Notes: a model not told the origin generated them from the sequence alone. 64,000 nt of DNA from Ontholestes murinus (GCA_963969525.1 OZ018392.1:37390936-37454935); one strand, 5' to 3'. Positions 33,147 to 44,239 are shown, counted from the stretch's first letter. Numbers and translations: made by a program.

Positions 33147-33957
33147 TTTTACTTACCCTATATACGTAGTATACAAGGTGTTCGATAAAAAACGCCCAAC
33201 GCCATAACTTTGTTATTTATTAACCGATTTGAATCAACTAAAAAGCAAATTGCATGGAATGAAATGACAAATATATATTTTTTCAGAATTAACTTCATTG
33301 ACAGATGAAATTTTTAAATGGCTACATATACTTTTCTTATTTTTTTATACTATTCATTATTTTTCTGAATCCAATGATGCCCAATATGTTGATTTTAATT
33401 TAATATTTATGTTAAAAAAATAATAATAAATCATTTGATATTTTCATATAAATTTAGTGTGCCTTAAAAAAACGAAATAAACAAATGTCATTTGTTGTAA
33501 AGTAATGTCAACCATTTGTTATTAGTCTGTTTTTTGCAACAAATGACGTTTGTCTGTTTCGATTTTTTTCAAGGCACACTAAAGTTGTAGGAAAATATCA
33601 TATTAATAAAATTTATTATTTTTTTTTTCTGACATAAATATTAAATTAATATCAACATATTGGGCATCATTGGATGCAGAAAAATAATGTCTAGTATAAA
33701 AAAATAAGAAAAGTATATACAGCCATTTAAAAATTTTAAGTTGACCGTCATTTGACAATGAAGATGCTTTTGAAAAAATATATAATTAGTGTCGTTTCAT
33801 AGTATTAAAACGGCCATTCAATTGGTTTTTTAGTTGATTTAAATCGGTTAATAAATAGCAAAGTTAAAGTGTTGGGCGTGTTTTTATCAAGCACCCGGTA
33901 TATTGGGGAAGTATTGTTTTTTTTTAAAATTTTTTTGCGGTCATATCCATTTTGAGG
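33147..33957 (+). repeat. Family Y left end split by a foldback element
   Basis: TTTTTACTTACCCTATATACG (33147-33167) and, past the insertion, TATTGGGGAAGTATTG (33901) with CATATCCATTTTGAGG form a Y left end. The same Y copy resumes at 37348 after a LINE insertion and continues to the GGTGAT array. Confidence 0.75.
33174..33898. mobile_element. Foldback MITE with ~300-bp inverted arms, TA target
   Basis: The left terminus CAAGGTGTTCGATAAAAAAC and the right terminus, whose reverse complement is CCGGGTGCTTGATAAAAAC, lie between TA dinucleotides (33172-33173, 33899-33900). The arms remain alignable over about 300 bp each (for example AATGATGCCCAATATGTTGA at 33372 against its complement near 33652) around a centre with further self-complementary words (AACAAATGACGTTTG). 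No coding. TA duplication and terminal layout suit a Tc1/mariner-type MITE. It sits within the palindromic TATA tip of a Y repeat. Confidence 0.85.
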
Positions 33958-34189
33958 CTCTCCCGTGTGTGCTCACCTTGACGTGGTGGGGGAACTTGCG
34001 TATCCAGATGATCCTAAGTGCAGCAAGGCCTTACAGCCCTTCGGTCCAACGCGTAAGCCAAACGTGCGAAAGGGACTACACAGTCCTTCATGAGCGGCAT
34101 ATCACCACTCAAGCGAGTGCAGGGGCAAAGCAAGGCCCTCACAAGCACAAGGCCGACTGGCGTCACAGAGGGGAAGCAAATCCTCAAAA

Positions 34190-34805
34190 AATGGCATCAT
34201 ATAGTCAGGCTGTACAAGGACTGAGGGTTGGTGTTATGGTAAAAAACGATCCTGCTACTCTCCTGTCAGTGGAATAGAGTCCACACTGGAGTTTATAATG
34301 GATATAGTCCTAGCAACGGGGAATGAAGAAGACTCTAGATTCCTTGGGATTCACAAGCGACCTGGGTGGATCGGGATCACCTGCCGCAACGAAGCTACGG
34401 TAACGTTGCTAAAGTCGCATCAGGATGAGATCGTCTCCTGGGAAGGTGCAGCCCTAAAAGTCGTTGGAGCGGAGGAAATGCCGCACAATGATATCCTAGT
34501 GGAATATTTTCCGGGCAGTCAGGAGTACAGGGATGACCACATCCTGCAACTGATTGCAGTCCAGAATGGGTGCGATGCCTCTAACTAGAGGGTCTTATGA
34601 AGGGTCACCGCTGGATCCACTCAAGAGGTTACCTCCTCCGTGGATGCTCTGTCCATGGAGAAGTTAAAAAACGCAATTACCTCGTTATGTATCGCTACGG
34701 CGTAGTACAGCTTCGCACAAAGGCGAAGCAGGGTAAGCCTCAAGCTGGGTAAAAATACGCCGTTGCAATCCGCAACTGGTTCCGGAGAAGTCAACAAGCC
34801 TACTT
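34190..34805 (+). pseudogene. LINE copy A ORF1, DUF4780-like domain
   Basis: From MASYSQAVQGLRVGVM (34191) the frame breaks at a stop (34275) and resumes at MDIVLATGNEEDSRFLGIHK, RPGWIGITCRNEATVTLLKS, WEGAALKVV and FPGSQEYRDDHILQLIAVQN. FLG-HKRPGW-xVTC...LK...WEGA-LK-V...FP-S-E is the conserved pattern of DUF4780, a nucleic-acid-binding-like domain common in insect LINE ORF1 proteins. After a stop (34587) the end decays (STQEVTSSVDALSMEKLKNA). Four or more stops; not functional. Copy B has the same domain at 62510-62712. Confidence 0.75.
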
Positions 34806-34812
34806 TTCAGGG

Positions 34813-35200
34813 GATGAGGACAACCCACCACCAGAGACAGTAAAGAACCTCACGGACTGGTGCTGAAGGAAGGGGAAACATCTCATCGTGGGCTGGGACG
34901 CTAATGCGCACCACACAGTATGGGGCAGCTCAACAACAAGGGTAAGGACCTTCTTGATTATGTATGCGCTAGCAATCTAGACATCTTAAACAGGGGGAAT
35001 AAACCCAAGTTTACAAATGCAATAAGGCAAGAGGTACTTGACTTGACCTTAGAGCGTACGGCGCTCAATTGATAAAAAATTGACGTGTACTCCCAGAGCC
35101 CTCCATGTCGGACCATCAAACAATCGTGTTCGATATGGAAGCTGGGAGTACGGAAATAGCAGAGTGCCACGAAAAACGAACTGGATACTATATAATGAGT
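34813..35200 (+). pseudogene. LINE copy A endonuclease domain, N-truncated
   Basis: From 34813: DEDNPPPETVKNLTDWC, one stop, then KGKHLIVGWDANAHHTVWGS, with the Asp-x-Asn catalytic box of AP-type endonucleases. A frameshift near 34930 follows, then LDILNRGNKPKFTNAIRQEV and, at 35106, SDHQTIVFDM, the catalytic Ser-Asp-His. The first ~100 residues are deleted (compare 62197-61900 in copy B). Frameshifts and stops disable it. Confidence 0.75.
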
Positions 35201-36630
35201 GTCTATTGTCCGAACTTCAAGGCCTCCAATATAACATCGCTACCATAGAGGAGTTAGAACAGGTCTCGCTACACCTAAGCGATACCATCGTAGCAGCCTA
35301 TGAGAAAAGCTGCCCGGTAAAGAAGGTAAACTTCTCGAGAAACTTTCCTTGGTGGAACAAGGAATTGTATCGACTCAGAACTTCAGCTCAGAAATCTTTC
35401 AACAGAGCCAAGAAAACAGGCAACTGGTCAGCCTACAGACAGACTCTGACTGAATTTAATAAGCAAATGAGGGAGTCTAAACAAAAGGTCTGGAAGGCCT
35501 ACTGCAATGGGATCGACAATCTGACCCCAGCAAATAGACTCCGGAAGGTCCTATCAAAGGACCATACCATTGCGGTCGGCATCTTAAAACGAGCTGACGG
35601 CAGTCACACCAAAGATCAACAAGAAAGTTTAGAGTTACTCCTAGGTACTCACTTTCCGGGATCGAAAGTAGTGACTAAAAACACAATTGCGGCTAGTACC
35701 GACTCACTGCTCCAAGCCGCTGCTTAGCGGGGAAAATATACACGCTCAGCAAAATGACTTAGGCAATAAACAGCTTCAAGCCATATAAATCCCCAGGAAT
35801 GGACGGTATCTTCTCCGCGCTACTGCAGCGCGGCTTGGATATAATTGCTCCAGGACTCAGATAGATATAAAGCAAGCTATGCACTAGGGTATATACCCCA
35901 GTTGTGGAGGGAGGCAAAAGTAGTATTTATACCTAATATGGGCAATAGGCCTCTAGATGAACCTAAATCATATCGACCCATCAGCCTAACCTCTTTTCTC
36001 CTAAAGGATATGGAAAAAATAATCGACGAGCACATAAAGGGTGACTCACTTATAAGAACACCCTTGAATGTCAAGCGATTCGCATTTCAAACTGGCAAAT
36101 CCTCCGTCGTGCTCTACATCACCTCGTCAAAGAGGCAGAGCGAGCCATCCTACACAAGGAAATAACAATTGACAATACCTCATTCTCTGCAATAAAACGG
36201 GCGGTTATAAATAAAGGACTATATCCTTCCACGATAAGATGGGTGGAGGCAATGCTTCAAAGCCGACTAGTAACGGCCTCTCTAGCAGGATCCACAGTAT
36301 CTATGACTATAACCCAAGGCTACGCAGATGACATCGCTTTAATAATCAGGCAAGCATTCTTACAATTCTAATGCAGAAAACACTGAATAGCATCAATAAC
36401 TGGTGTGTTCGGGAAGGTCTAAGTTTCAACCAGAATAAAACTTTCATTGTTCCATTCACGCGTAGGAAGAAGCTGCACATAAGGGCTCCCTCTCCCCAAC
36501 GAAGTAAAGTATCTGGGTATAGTTCTGGATACCAAACTGACTTGGAATCAGCATGTCGATAAAATCATGACGAAGGCAACGACGTCGCTTTGGGCCTATC
36601 GGCGGCGGGGAAAACATGGTGATTAAAGCC
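35080..36630 (+). pseudogene. LINE copy A reverse transcriptase
   Basis: An open frame of 215 codons (35080-35727) is the linker before the fingers: NFPWWNKELYRLRTSAQKSF, NRAKKTGNWSAYRQTLTEFN and so on. After frame changes come FKPYKSPGMDGIFSALLQRG (35770), RPISLTSFLLKDMEKIIDEH (35975), FQTGKSSV (36085), HLVKEAERAILHKE (36120), SAIKRAVINKGLYPSTIRWV (36190), and QGYADDIALII (36315), the polymerase active site. The usual F-PQGG-LSP segment just before YADD is deleted. YLGIVLDTKLTWNQHVDKIM (36515) closes the core. At least five frameshifts. Confidence 0.8.
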
Positions 36631-36819
36631 CAAGATCACGTATTGCCTTTAAAGACCCAAAAACTAGACACGCAAAAGAAGCTGAGTAGGCTTCAACGTT
36701 TAGCATGTCTAAGCATCACAAGGGCTATGCAAACGACCCCAACCACGAGAATGGAGGCAATCATGGGTCTCACACCGCTCCATCTAGTGGTACAAAAAGA
36801 GGGACTCGTGGCAGCCCTT

Positions 36820-37262
36820 CGACTACACCAGAGTTAGAAAACATTGCCGGGGGACTGGACAGAACACTTAGAAATACTGCAGCAAATCGACCCGGTCCTT
36901 CTGTCCAAACCGACGGACATTATGTCCAGGAAGCTCGAATTTGAATTACCGTTTAAGTTGTCAATCAAGGACCCCACAACGGCTTTGATGAGAGTCAAGG
37001 AGTTTGGACGAGGAATATCAGCCTGGTACACAGATGGTGACAAGAATACCAGAGGTACGGGAATAGGTATTTATGGCCCTAACCAAAACCACAGGACCAG
37101 CATGGCTCTGGGTACGAAACCCACGATTTTGCAAGCGGAAGCGATTGCAATTGATATGTGCGCCAGAGTATGCATGGATAGGCACTTAAATGGCGCGCAA
37201 ATATACATCTGCTCAGAGAGCCAAACCGCATTAAAAGCCGTTCGAGCCTATAGGGGCCGATA
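36820..37262 (+). pseudogene. LINE copy A RNase H domain
   Basis: The frame 36844-37262 contains AWYTDGDKNTRGTGIGIYG (first catalytic Asp), ILQAEAIAIDMCARV (the Glu) and IYICSESQTALKAVRAY. The third catalytic position is Glu here; copy B has ICSDSQ, so copy A lost this Asp. The fourth is lost in the deletion at about 37265. RNase H removes element RNA during cDNA synthesis. It is followed only by a short end piece matching the C-terminus of copy B. Confidence 0.8.
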
Positions 37263-37347
37263 ATCCCACGGAGAAGGTTACCTGGTTCACGGAGGACATG
37301 GGACTGATTGGGAAGTGATTGGTTAAGGGTAGAACAATGGATAACCT

Positions 37348-37405
37348 ATATCCATTTTGAGGTCGGCTAAGTCCATCTCTGAGCTGAGTCTGTCTGTCGG
37401 TGCTC
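37348..37405 (+). repeat. Family Y, continuation after LINE copy A
   Basis: CCATTTTGAGGTCGGCTAAG and CTGTCTGTCGGTGCTCG continue the Y left part interrupted at 33957. It runs straight into the GGTGAT array. Weak similarity to the Y interior may continue after the array (GGATTCGATGAGATAAG near 37703). Confidence 0.7.
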
Positions 37406-37685
37406 GTGATGGTGATGGTGATGGTGATGGTGATGGTGATGGTGATGGTGATGGTGATGGTGATGGTGATGGTGATGGTGATGGTGATGGTGATGGTGAT
37501 GGTGATGGTGATGGTGATGGTGATGGTGATGGTGATGGTGATGGTGATGGTGATGGTGATGGTGATGGTGATGGTGATGGTGATGGTGATGGTGATGGTG
37601 ATGGTGATGGTGATGGTGATGGTGATGGTGATGGTGATGGTGATGGTGATGGTGATGGTGATGGTGATGGTGATGGTGATGGTGA
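37406..37685 (+). repeat. (GGTGAT)n hexanucleotide array
   Basis: About 46 perfect GGTGAT units, the reverse complement of the CCATCA repeat at 7807. It starts from CTCGTGAT, which resembles the TTTTCGTGATTTT of other Y left ends and may be the seed. All reading frames are open and meaningless. The lack of any substitution indicates recent expansion or active homogenisation. Confidence 0.97.
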
Positions 37686-37699
37686 AGTAGCCGAAATAT

Positions 37700-38110
37700 G
37701 AGGGATTCGATGAGATAAGATAAAAACACTAACCAGGACGCATCTTGTTTGATCTAAGTATTGAACTTGTCGAACTTTCGGGATCACATGGTAAAATATT
37801 GTCTTCAAATTTTATCCATTCTTCTGCAAGTTTTTTTTTTTTGGGGGATTTAAATGTTTGAAAATTACAAAAGTTTATGCAGTGTACAATTTAAAACAAA
37901 CATGGAAACTGTTTTATCAATTTTATAATTTTTTAAATTATGTATTAGGTTGTTTGAAAGGTATTGATCAGAATAATCTACAACTTTCATGTATTTATTG
38001 TAATCCAAATTTTTTTCGGGCTTTACAATCATATCTCCAGTTTTTCTATTTACTTTTCCGTAATCATCACCCTAACTGATCTTTTATCTTTCTAAATGTG
38101 TATTAGAACG
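37700..38110. other. No gene; possible diverged Y interior
   Basis: AT-rich DNA. The order of blocks (GATTCGATGAGAT, then AAATTACAAAAGTTTATG, then CTACAACTTTCATGTA) loosely recalls the Y interior, but similarity is too low to call. Confidence 0.3.
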
Positions 38111-38119
38111 TCTCATTAT

Positions 38120-39141
38120 CAGCGAAAAACATCTCGACTTTTTCGCAATTTTAACTTTCTTAGGACTGCAGGAAATCCGCATATTCTATTTTTTTAAATC
38201 AATTGTTCTGTCAAACGTAAACACGGTGCTATAGATTTTCACTAACATCTAAGAGATTACACACAAGATCATTCAACCCTTGTCCATTACCAGTATAAAT
38301 TAATTTATATTAATTTAAATTTACATATTTAACCATTTTATGCATCACATAGCATTTCCTACAAAAAGTTGGTATGACTTAAGTTTTCCTGGATTATTAG
38401 CGTGGAATTTTAATCGCCCTCGATATGGAATTATTGTTTCATCTAACGAGAGGTTTATTTTGGTTTGTATACTTTACAAATTCTTTCCAAAAAGTAATTT
38501 AGAACTAAGCTACCATAAAAGTAAAGGGTAGTATTTTCTAGCATTTGCTCATTGTTGGAATAATGGATCGATTGTAAAACTTGCCAGAATCTATTTCGAC
38601 TCATTACTTTGCCAAAGAAAGGTGTTTCCATATAAGGATCTGTGGACCAGTAGTCATTTATCCTATTCTTCCTAATCTGTCCCATTAGTATATTTAGTTC
38701 CAAGAATTTTTTCAGTTCGGATACCGTTGTGTCCGTCCACCACTTAACAAGTTTTATAATTTTAAACTTATAGGCCTCTTTATGGCGATATCTGTTTATT
38801 TCGGTCTTTAATAATGAAAAGTCATCATTAATAAACATATTTACTACTTGCGATATATCTTCTGGATCTTTTGGAAAAACGTTAATACCTTTATTTCCTA
38901 AAAGTAATATATTTACAACAGTCTGAAAATTACTTCTTGAAATAATTTCCTTATTTTCTATGTTGACACGTTCTATATCGCTCGTATCCGATTCGCTTAA
39001 AAATAGTGAGGCTCTTCTTCTTTTGGTGAATAGGAAAACAGAAGAATCACTGCGAGTGTCCAAAATATCTGCATCACTTTCGGCTTCAGACAAATTATCG
39101 GCACATATTTCACCATTAATAGACTCACTTTCTGCATTCAT
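38120..39141 (-). pseudogene. piggyBac-type transposase remnant
   Basis: The minus frame from ATG at 39141 is open for 228 codons. An acidic N-terminus rich in Ser/Glu/Asp (MNAESESINGEICADNLSEA) is followed by TVSELKKFLELNILMGQIRK, INDYWSTDPYMETPFFGKVM and SRNRFWQVLQSIHYSN, the characteristic start of the piggyBac DDE domain. After a stop at 38455 the reading continues with NLSLDETIIPYRGRLKFHAN (38450-38395), which holds the first catalytic Asp, then decays (a YTGNGQGLNDL piece near 38280) with the remaining catalytic Asp positions not recognisable. About half of a usual ~500-600 residue transposase survives. Terminal repeats and TTAA borders were not found. Confidence 0.85.
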
Positions 39142-39184
39142 GATAAAGTTAAGGGTTAAAAGTAAATTAATTTAAGATCTGCAT

Positions 39185-39415
39185 GCGCATCACACAGTAT
39201 GGGGTAGCTCAGATATAAATAGGGTTATGTACCTTCTGGATTATGTATATGCTAGCGGTCTAGAAATCTTAAACAGGGAGAATAAACCTACTTTTATAAA
39301 CGCGATAAGGCAAGAGGTACTTGATTTGACTCATGTGCTCATTGTTCCAATCGAAACAGGCGCTGCTCAGCGGGAAAAATATTCACGATCAGCAAAATGA
39401 CATAAATAGCGTCAA
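39185..39415 (+). pseudogene. LINE fragment C1 (endonuclease and RT-start pieces)
   Basis: CATGCGCATCACACAGTATG through GGCAAGAGGTACTTGATTTG matches 34905-35048 of LINE copy A (the endonuclease box region). GCTCAGCGGGAAAAATATTC to about 39413 then matches 35725-35785, skipping ~680 bp. It is a deleted copy of the same LINE family. Confidence 0.75.
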
Positions 39416-39419
39416 GCCG

Positions 39420-40440
39420 TATAAAACAGTGAGCCACTCCCTTAGGGACCCCTGTCCACATGGTTACGTAGATATTCTGTTTGGCCAGTAAGTAAGCACC
39501 TGGCCACCCGTATTGCACTAGGGCGGAGCGCCCTCCGGAGACGGTCGCGATTTCGCTATGCGCCGACGCACGCTGCCCATGCCGGGGAGGCATACATGAG
39601 CTTCGCCCTCGCTACTCCCGCAGGTAGCCGTCTCTTCCCTTCCGATGGATCGCGTACATTGGCCAAGAGCTTAGTAATGGCCCTTGTAGCTTGTACCGCT
39701 CCTTGAGATGCTTCCGCTACATGGGTGCTGCAGAGGGGGTTAGCCTCAATACGGGCCCCCAGATACTTCAGCGAGCGACATACTTCCACTTCGTGTCCCA
39801 GCACCTCGATCCTCACGTCCTTCCGACCAGCCCGGCGTCTTGACACCCAGACTGCTCCCGTTTTCTGAGCTGCTCCACCTCCAGTCCCACGGAGTCCATC
39901 CAGCTTCCAATCATCCTTGTGGCTTCCTTAGCCAGAGCCGCGACCGTCCGAATATCCCTGGCCCTCACCACCACCATGATGTTGTCCGCAAAGCCTACGA
40001 TATCAACTCCCTGTGGAAACAGCAAGACCAGGACTCCGTCATACATCAAGTTCCACAGGGTGGGCCCTAGGATCACCGCCCGTGACCATCCACCTATTCG
40101 TTGTTCCGCCCTCGCCGATGAAGAGGACCTCACGGTCCGCCAAGTAGTTGGCCAACATCGCTATCAGGTGTTGCGGGACACCTCTGAAGCGTAGAGAATC
40201 GATGATCGTCTACTAAGGAATCGAATTGAAAGCATTCTTGACGCCAATTGCGATCTCCAGGCAGTTCCTTCTCATCATCCGCGTTCCCTCGTTGGCCTCG
40301 TCTGCCAGCCGGCATACCTTTAGGAAAGTATCGGTCGTCAAGCCGTCCCTGCGGACCCGTACTGATTCGGGGAGAAACTCCCATTCTCTTCGATCCATAT
40401 CAATATATGGTCTCGATTAACTCTCTCCAGCAGTTTCGCC
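39420..40440 (-). pseudogene. R1-type LINE reverse transcriptase fragment
   Basis: On the minus strand, from high to low coordinate: LLDVEAKLLERVNRDH and SFSPNQYGS (about 40445-40345), TFLKVCRLADEANEGTRMMR and IAIGVKNAFNSIP (40330-40213), ILGPTLWNLMYDGVLVLLFP (40075) and GFADNIMVVVRARDIRTV (about 40000), then CRSLKYLGARIEAN (39770) and AKLMYASPAWA (39590). This is an R1-clade RT from fingers to thumb. The active site reads FADN instead of FADD, and frameshifts interrupt it. GC content is higher than its neighbours. It lies within another LINE family's fragments, probably as a nested insertion. Confidence 0.8.
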
Positions 40441-40444
40441 TCAA

Positions 40445-41720
40445 CATCTAAGAGGCAGAGAGGCCTGTAGGTATTTATGCCTAAAGTGGACAAAAGGTCA
40501 TTAAATGAACCTAAATCATATCCACCCATCAGCAAAGCCACTATGGAGAATATAATCGACGAGCACATAAAGCGTGACTCACTTATAAGAGCTTATCCAC
40601 GGTCGATCCTCTACACCACTTTGTTAAAGAGACAGGAGGAAGAAAGAACAGAGTACTACGAAACACTATATAACAAGTGCCTACTGTCCAAAATTTAGGG
40701 CCCCCTATATAATATTGCGGCCATACAATTAAAATTAGAACAGGCTTCACTACACCCAAGTGATACCATCGTAGCAGCCTAAGTTAAAGAAGGTAAACTT
40801 CTCGAGAAACGTTTCTTGATGGAACAAGGAATTGGATCGACTTAGGACTTGCACTCGGAAATCCTTCAACAGATTCAAGAAAACGGGCCCTAACTGAATT
40901 CAATAAGCAGCTCAGGAAGTCTAAATGAGATGCTTGTAAGCCTACTTAAATAGGACTCGGGATGTTTGCAGGCAGGGGGCCTTTGACAACACCTCATTGT
41001 CTGCAATAAAACGAGCGGCTATAAACAAGGAAATATATCCTTCCACGATAAGATGGGTGAAGTCAATTCTTCAACGCCGATTAGTAACGGCTTCTCTAAG
41101 AGGGGCCACACTATGACAGTAGCAAAGGGGTGTCAAAGGTGTGCAAAAATGGCTTCATAACCCAAGGTTGCACAGATGACATTGCAGTAACAGTCAGGGG
41201 CAAGAATGAAGGCCTAAGTGTCAATGCGAATAAAACGATCATAGTTCACGCGTAGGAAGAAGCTGCACATAGAGGCTCCCTCGCTGAAGGGAATAGAAAT
41301 AAATCGCTCCAACGAAGTGAAGAATCTGTATAATTCTGGATATTGAACTGACGTGGAATCAGCATATCGATCAAACCAGTGCCAAAGAACCGGCGTTGCT
41401 CTAGGCCTGTCGGCGGTTAATGGTAAAAACCTAGGGATTAAAGTTAAAAATCACGCATTAGCTGAATAGAACGGCGGTGATATATATATAACCCAAGGCT
41501 AGGCAGATGATATCGCAGTAATAATCAGGAGCCTAAGTATCAACCAAAATAAAACGATCATAGTTTACGTGTAAGAGGAAGCTACACATAAAGGCACTCA
41601 CGCTGAACGGAATGGAAAGGGAAGGGATGTATCTGGGTAGAATTCTGGATTTCAAACTGACGTGGAATCAACATATCTACAAAATCATGGCCAAAGAAAC
41701 GACGTTGCTCTGAGCCTAAA
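40445..41720 (+). pseudogene. LINE fragments C2, scrambled relative to copy A
   Basis: Successive pieces match copy A out of order: 40465-40600 corresponds to 35925-36060 (fingers); 40640-40925 to 35185-35480 (upstream linker); 40980-41450 to 36180-36630 (palm and thumb, with the active-site Asp-Asp kept after a diverged CCTGC); and 41480-41715 again to 36310-36590. Stops are frequent. Overlapping and reversed order shows at least two copies that have been joined or rearranged. Confidence 0.75.
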
Positions 41721-41734
41721 AAATTGAACGAAAT

Positions 41735-43080
41735 AATAGTTATCCGGCTGATGTTCTGGCAAACGTTTTAAATTTCTACCACCTACCCCAATCGAATCAA
41801 ATCCCAAATGATAGAAACGTGTTATTAGATCTGGTGTTTTCTAACATTTCTGGATTAAGTGAAAACCGTGCTAGTAATACTTTGTGTGGCCCAAGTGTTC
41901 ATTGCATTCCATACATATTAAACATTTTTATTTCTTTGTTGAAATTCATTAGGGAAAATATGGAATGAATATATGTCTTTAAATCGGCCAATTATTATGT
42001 GATTATTGATTATTTAGCAGGTGGTGATTGGGATCAAGTCTTTACCTGAGAAAGTTTAGATGGCAATGTCCTTAATTTTAATAATGTTTTATATTCTGTG
42101 TTTAAATTATTTGTTCTTTCTAAGTGCTTAAAATTAAACTAAACAAATTGCACATGCTAAATATAAAAGAAGTGGTTCCTTTTCTGATTATAAAATATTT
42201 AGAAATAAGCGACAGCAATGCGCTGATTGGAATAGTATTTTGTACAAGAAATATATTTCTCGTATCGAAAATGAAATTAGTATTGACCCAAAATATTTTT
42301 GGGATCATGTAAATGTATGCCGCAAAACAACTGGATTTACAAAAGAAATGTATATAGGGAATGTTTAAAGCCTTAAAATTGACAAATATCATTTTGCGGC
42401 TGCATATAAGAATCAATCTCAACTTATTTCTAGTTTTCAAGATAATATAACTATTTAATGTTACTCTTACAGAAGTATTTAATTGTTTATCTCTCTAGTA
42501 GTACTGATCCAGATGTTGTTCCTGCATACTTTTTAAATGAGGTACGTTGAGTAAGCTAATAGATAATATTTTCTCTTGTTCATTTTATCATCGTTTTTGT
42601 CAGATGCCCTAGAGAGTAGATTACAGATTGATGCAATTTCTACTGACTATCCTAAGACTTTCGAGAGAAAAGAGACGACACTGGATTATACCTTTAAAAC
42701 AGTAATTTTCTTGATCTAAAGATATATAAAAACATTACTTCTAGGTTAGATCAAATGGAACTTCAAAATTACCTAAATGGATTAACCCTATGGTGTAAAC
42801 ATAACTGTCTGGAACTGAAAGTAAATCCTTCCATATTTCTATTCGTCGACGAGATCGTCCTATGGTTATTAATGTAGTATCCAAAACTACTACTAGATAG
42901 TAGTAGTTTTGAATACTACATTAATAACCATAGGTTGATAAAAGTACCTGAAATTTAAGACTTAGAGTTAACCTTCACATGTAAATTAAATTTCTCATAA
43001 CATATATTGAATACAAATCGCTAAAAATTAGCATTTCAATCATTTGCCAATCTAAGTATACGACTAATAGTGATGTTATA
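41735..43080 (+). pseudogene. Jockey-like LINE endonuclease-RT relict
   Basis: The plus strand carries NFYHLPQSNQIPNDRNVLLD then LVFSNISGLSEN (41770-41870, end of the endonuclease domain), a GGDWDQVF piece (42020), SSTDPDVVPAYFLNEV (42500), IDAISTDYPKTFERK (42630), NYLNGLTLWCKHNCLELKVN (42770) and INNHRLIKVPEI (42920) with LTFTCKLNFS. The palm Asp-Asp box falls in a broken part. Order and motifs fit a Jockey-type ORF2. It is heavily decayed, more so than the LINE copies nearby. Confidence 0.65.
42859..42934. repeat. Perfect-length inverted repeat within RT relict
   Basis: Two 35-base arms (left 42859-42893 beginning CCTATGGTTATTAATGTAGT, right 42900-42934) differ at one position and are separated by six bases. 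The RT frame enters on one arm and resumes in the other, so part of the RT sequence has been copied in inverted orientation. Confidence 0.9.
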
Positions 43081-43290
43081 AGAGAAATTCGGGTTATATT
43101 TGTTTACAAAGTGTTACTCAGAGGAATAAGAATGTTGGATATCTTTGATGCCCTATTTATATTCCATAGATCTCAAAAATTTATTCTGCACGCTCTCAAT
43201 CGTCTCAATATTCGTTTGTAAATATGATGACCAAACTGGAGATGCATTTGAGGTGGCATTTAATAAGTGAGCAATACAATATATTTAGGC
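43070..43290 (-). pseudogene. Jockey-like LINE RT C-terminal fragment, opposite strand
   Basis: Minus strand: IYCIAHLLNATSNASPVWSS, YLQTNIETIESVQNKFLRSM, EYK then a stop. ASPVWS-Y and IE-VQ-KFLR are the thumb-region motifs of Jockey-clade RTs. It lies tail to tail with the plus-strand relict at 41735-43080. Confidence 0.7.
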
Positions 43291-43299
43291 ATTCAGGAC

Positions 43300-44230
43300 T
43301 TAATTGAAAGATGTCACATTGTTCTTGTTTTATCACAAATTGAAATTATGTGGTTTCTGCAAGTTAAAGCTTTATGAATAAAACTCCAAAGTTTTTTTTA
43401 TCGTATCGTTATCGGTTGTAAACAAACAATAGAAAACTTATAGTCGAATTGAATATTGTATTTAGATCTGTAAAACTAAATCACATAACACATATCAATA
43501 TCAATAATATCATGCAGGAAATGTACCGTGTGTTTTACTTGTTGGTATGAATAAGTTCATGCCAGTGTATAAAGTAGTGTTGAAGTTTTCTTAGCCACAT
43601 TCATGTCATAATCAAATAAAATATTTTTCCAGTTGACATGAAATAAATAATTGCTGGGTAGCAATTTTATAGTCAAGTTTGAGTTGTAACAATTTTCTGA
43701 TAACATTGTTAATAATTGTTAGTTGACACCTAAAAATTGCAGTTTCAAAAACATCCAAACAACAAAATCGAATATTAAAGGGACATTCTAGAACTGCCAA
43801 GGGTATTAAAATTATTTTTCAAACTTAGCAAAATAATTATTTTCTAAAACCTTCAAATTACCATTTAGAAACTGCTTTTCAACATTTTATACTATATTTT
43901 ATTGTGTAATATTAATATGAATAAATTTTCAGTTTATTACAAACAATAATTACACACATTATTCGACCATCATTGACAAATGTTGTCTAAGTTGATCTAC
44001 CACCTAGTAAATGCCAAAATCAGCATCTTAATTAAAAAATGAGGAAGCAAGACTTTAAAATTATAGAAAATTATTAAACTCTCAGATTGATACAGAATTA
44101 CAAACATATGACAGGTGTAAAATCTCGGATGATAGTTGACAGATGATAAATAATAGATGACAACGATATGTTACACATGATGATTAAAATATTTTGTAGA
44201 ACATTTATATTTTTTAATGTTTTCTTTTCA
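43300..44230. other. AT-rich, no gene recognised
   Basis: Includes a short ACAGATGATAAATAATAGATG-like patch at 44130-44160, similar to the words at 29520. No frames with motifs. Confidence 0.4.
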
Positions 44231-44239
44231 AATATTATT

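Larger units (their letters stand above)
33958..37347 (+). mobile_element. LINE copy A (DUF4780 ORF1, EN, RT, RNase H), 15-bp TSD
   Basis: ATATCCATTTTGAGG occurs at both ends (33943-33957 and 37348-37362), a perfect 15-bp target duplication inside a Y repeat. The element starts CTCTCCCGTGTGTGCTCACC with a CTTGACGTGGTGGGGG block and ends GGGTAGAACAATGGATAACC. Order: ORF1, AP endonuclease, RT with YADD, RNase H. Compared with copy B, it has internal deletions: between ORF1 and endonuclease (~34805), in the RT palm (~36310) and ~500 bp after RNase H (~37265). RNase H plus DUF4780 suggests an I/LOA-group LINE; clade by eye. Confidence 0.85.

Noticed and set aside
37323..37808. Gly-Asp, Ser-Pro, His and Met-Val frames over the second array
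   Set aside because: Same artefact as above, from the GGTGAT array.
40338..40568. Minus 76-codon frame as one protein
   Set aside because: It fuses two unrelated LINE fragments across their junction near 40440.
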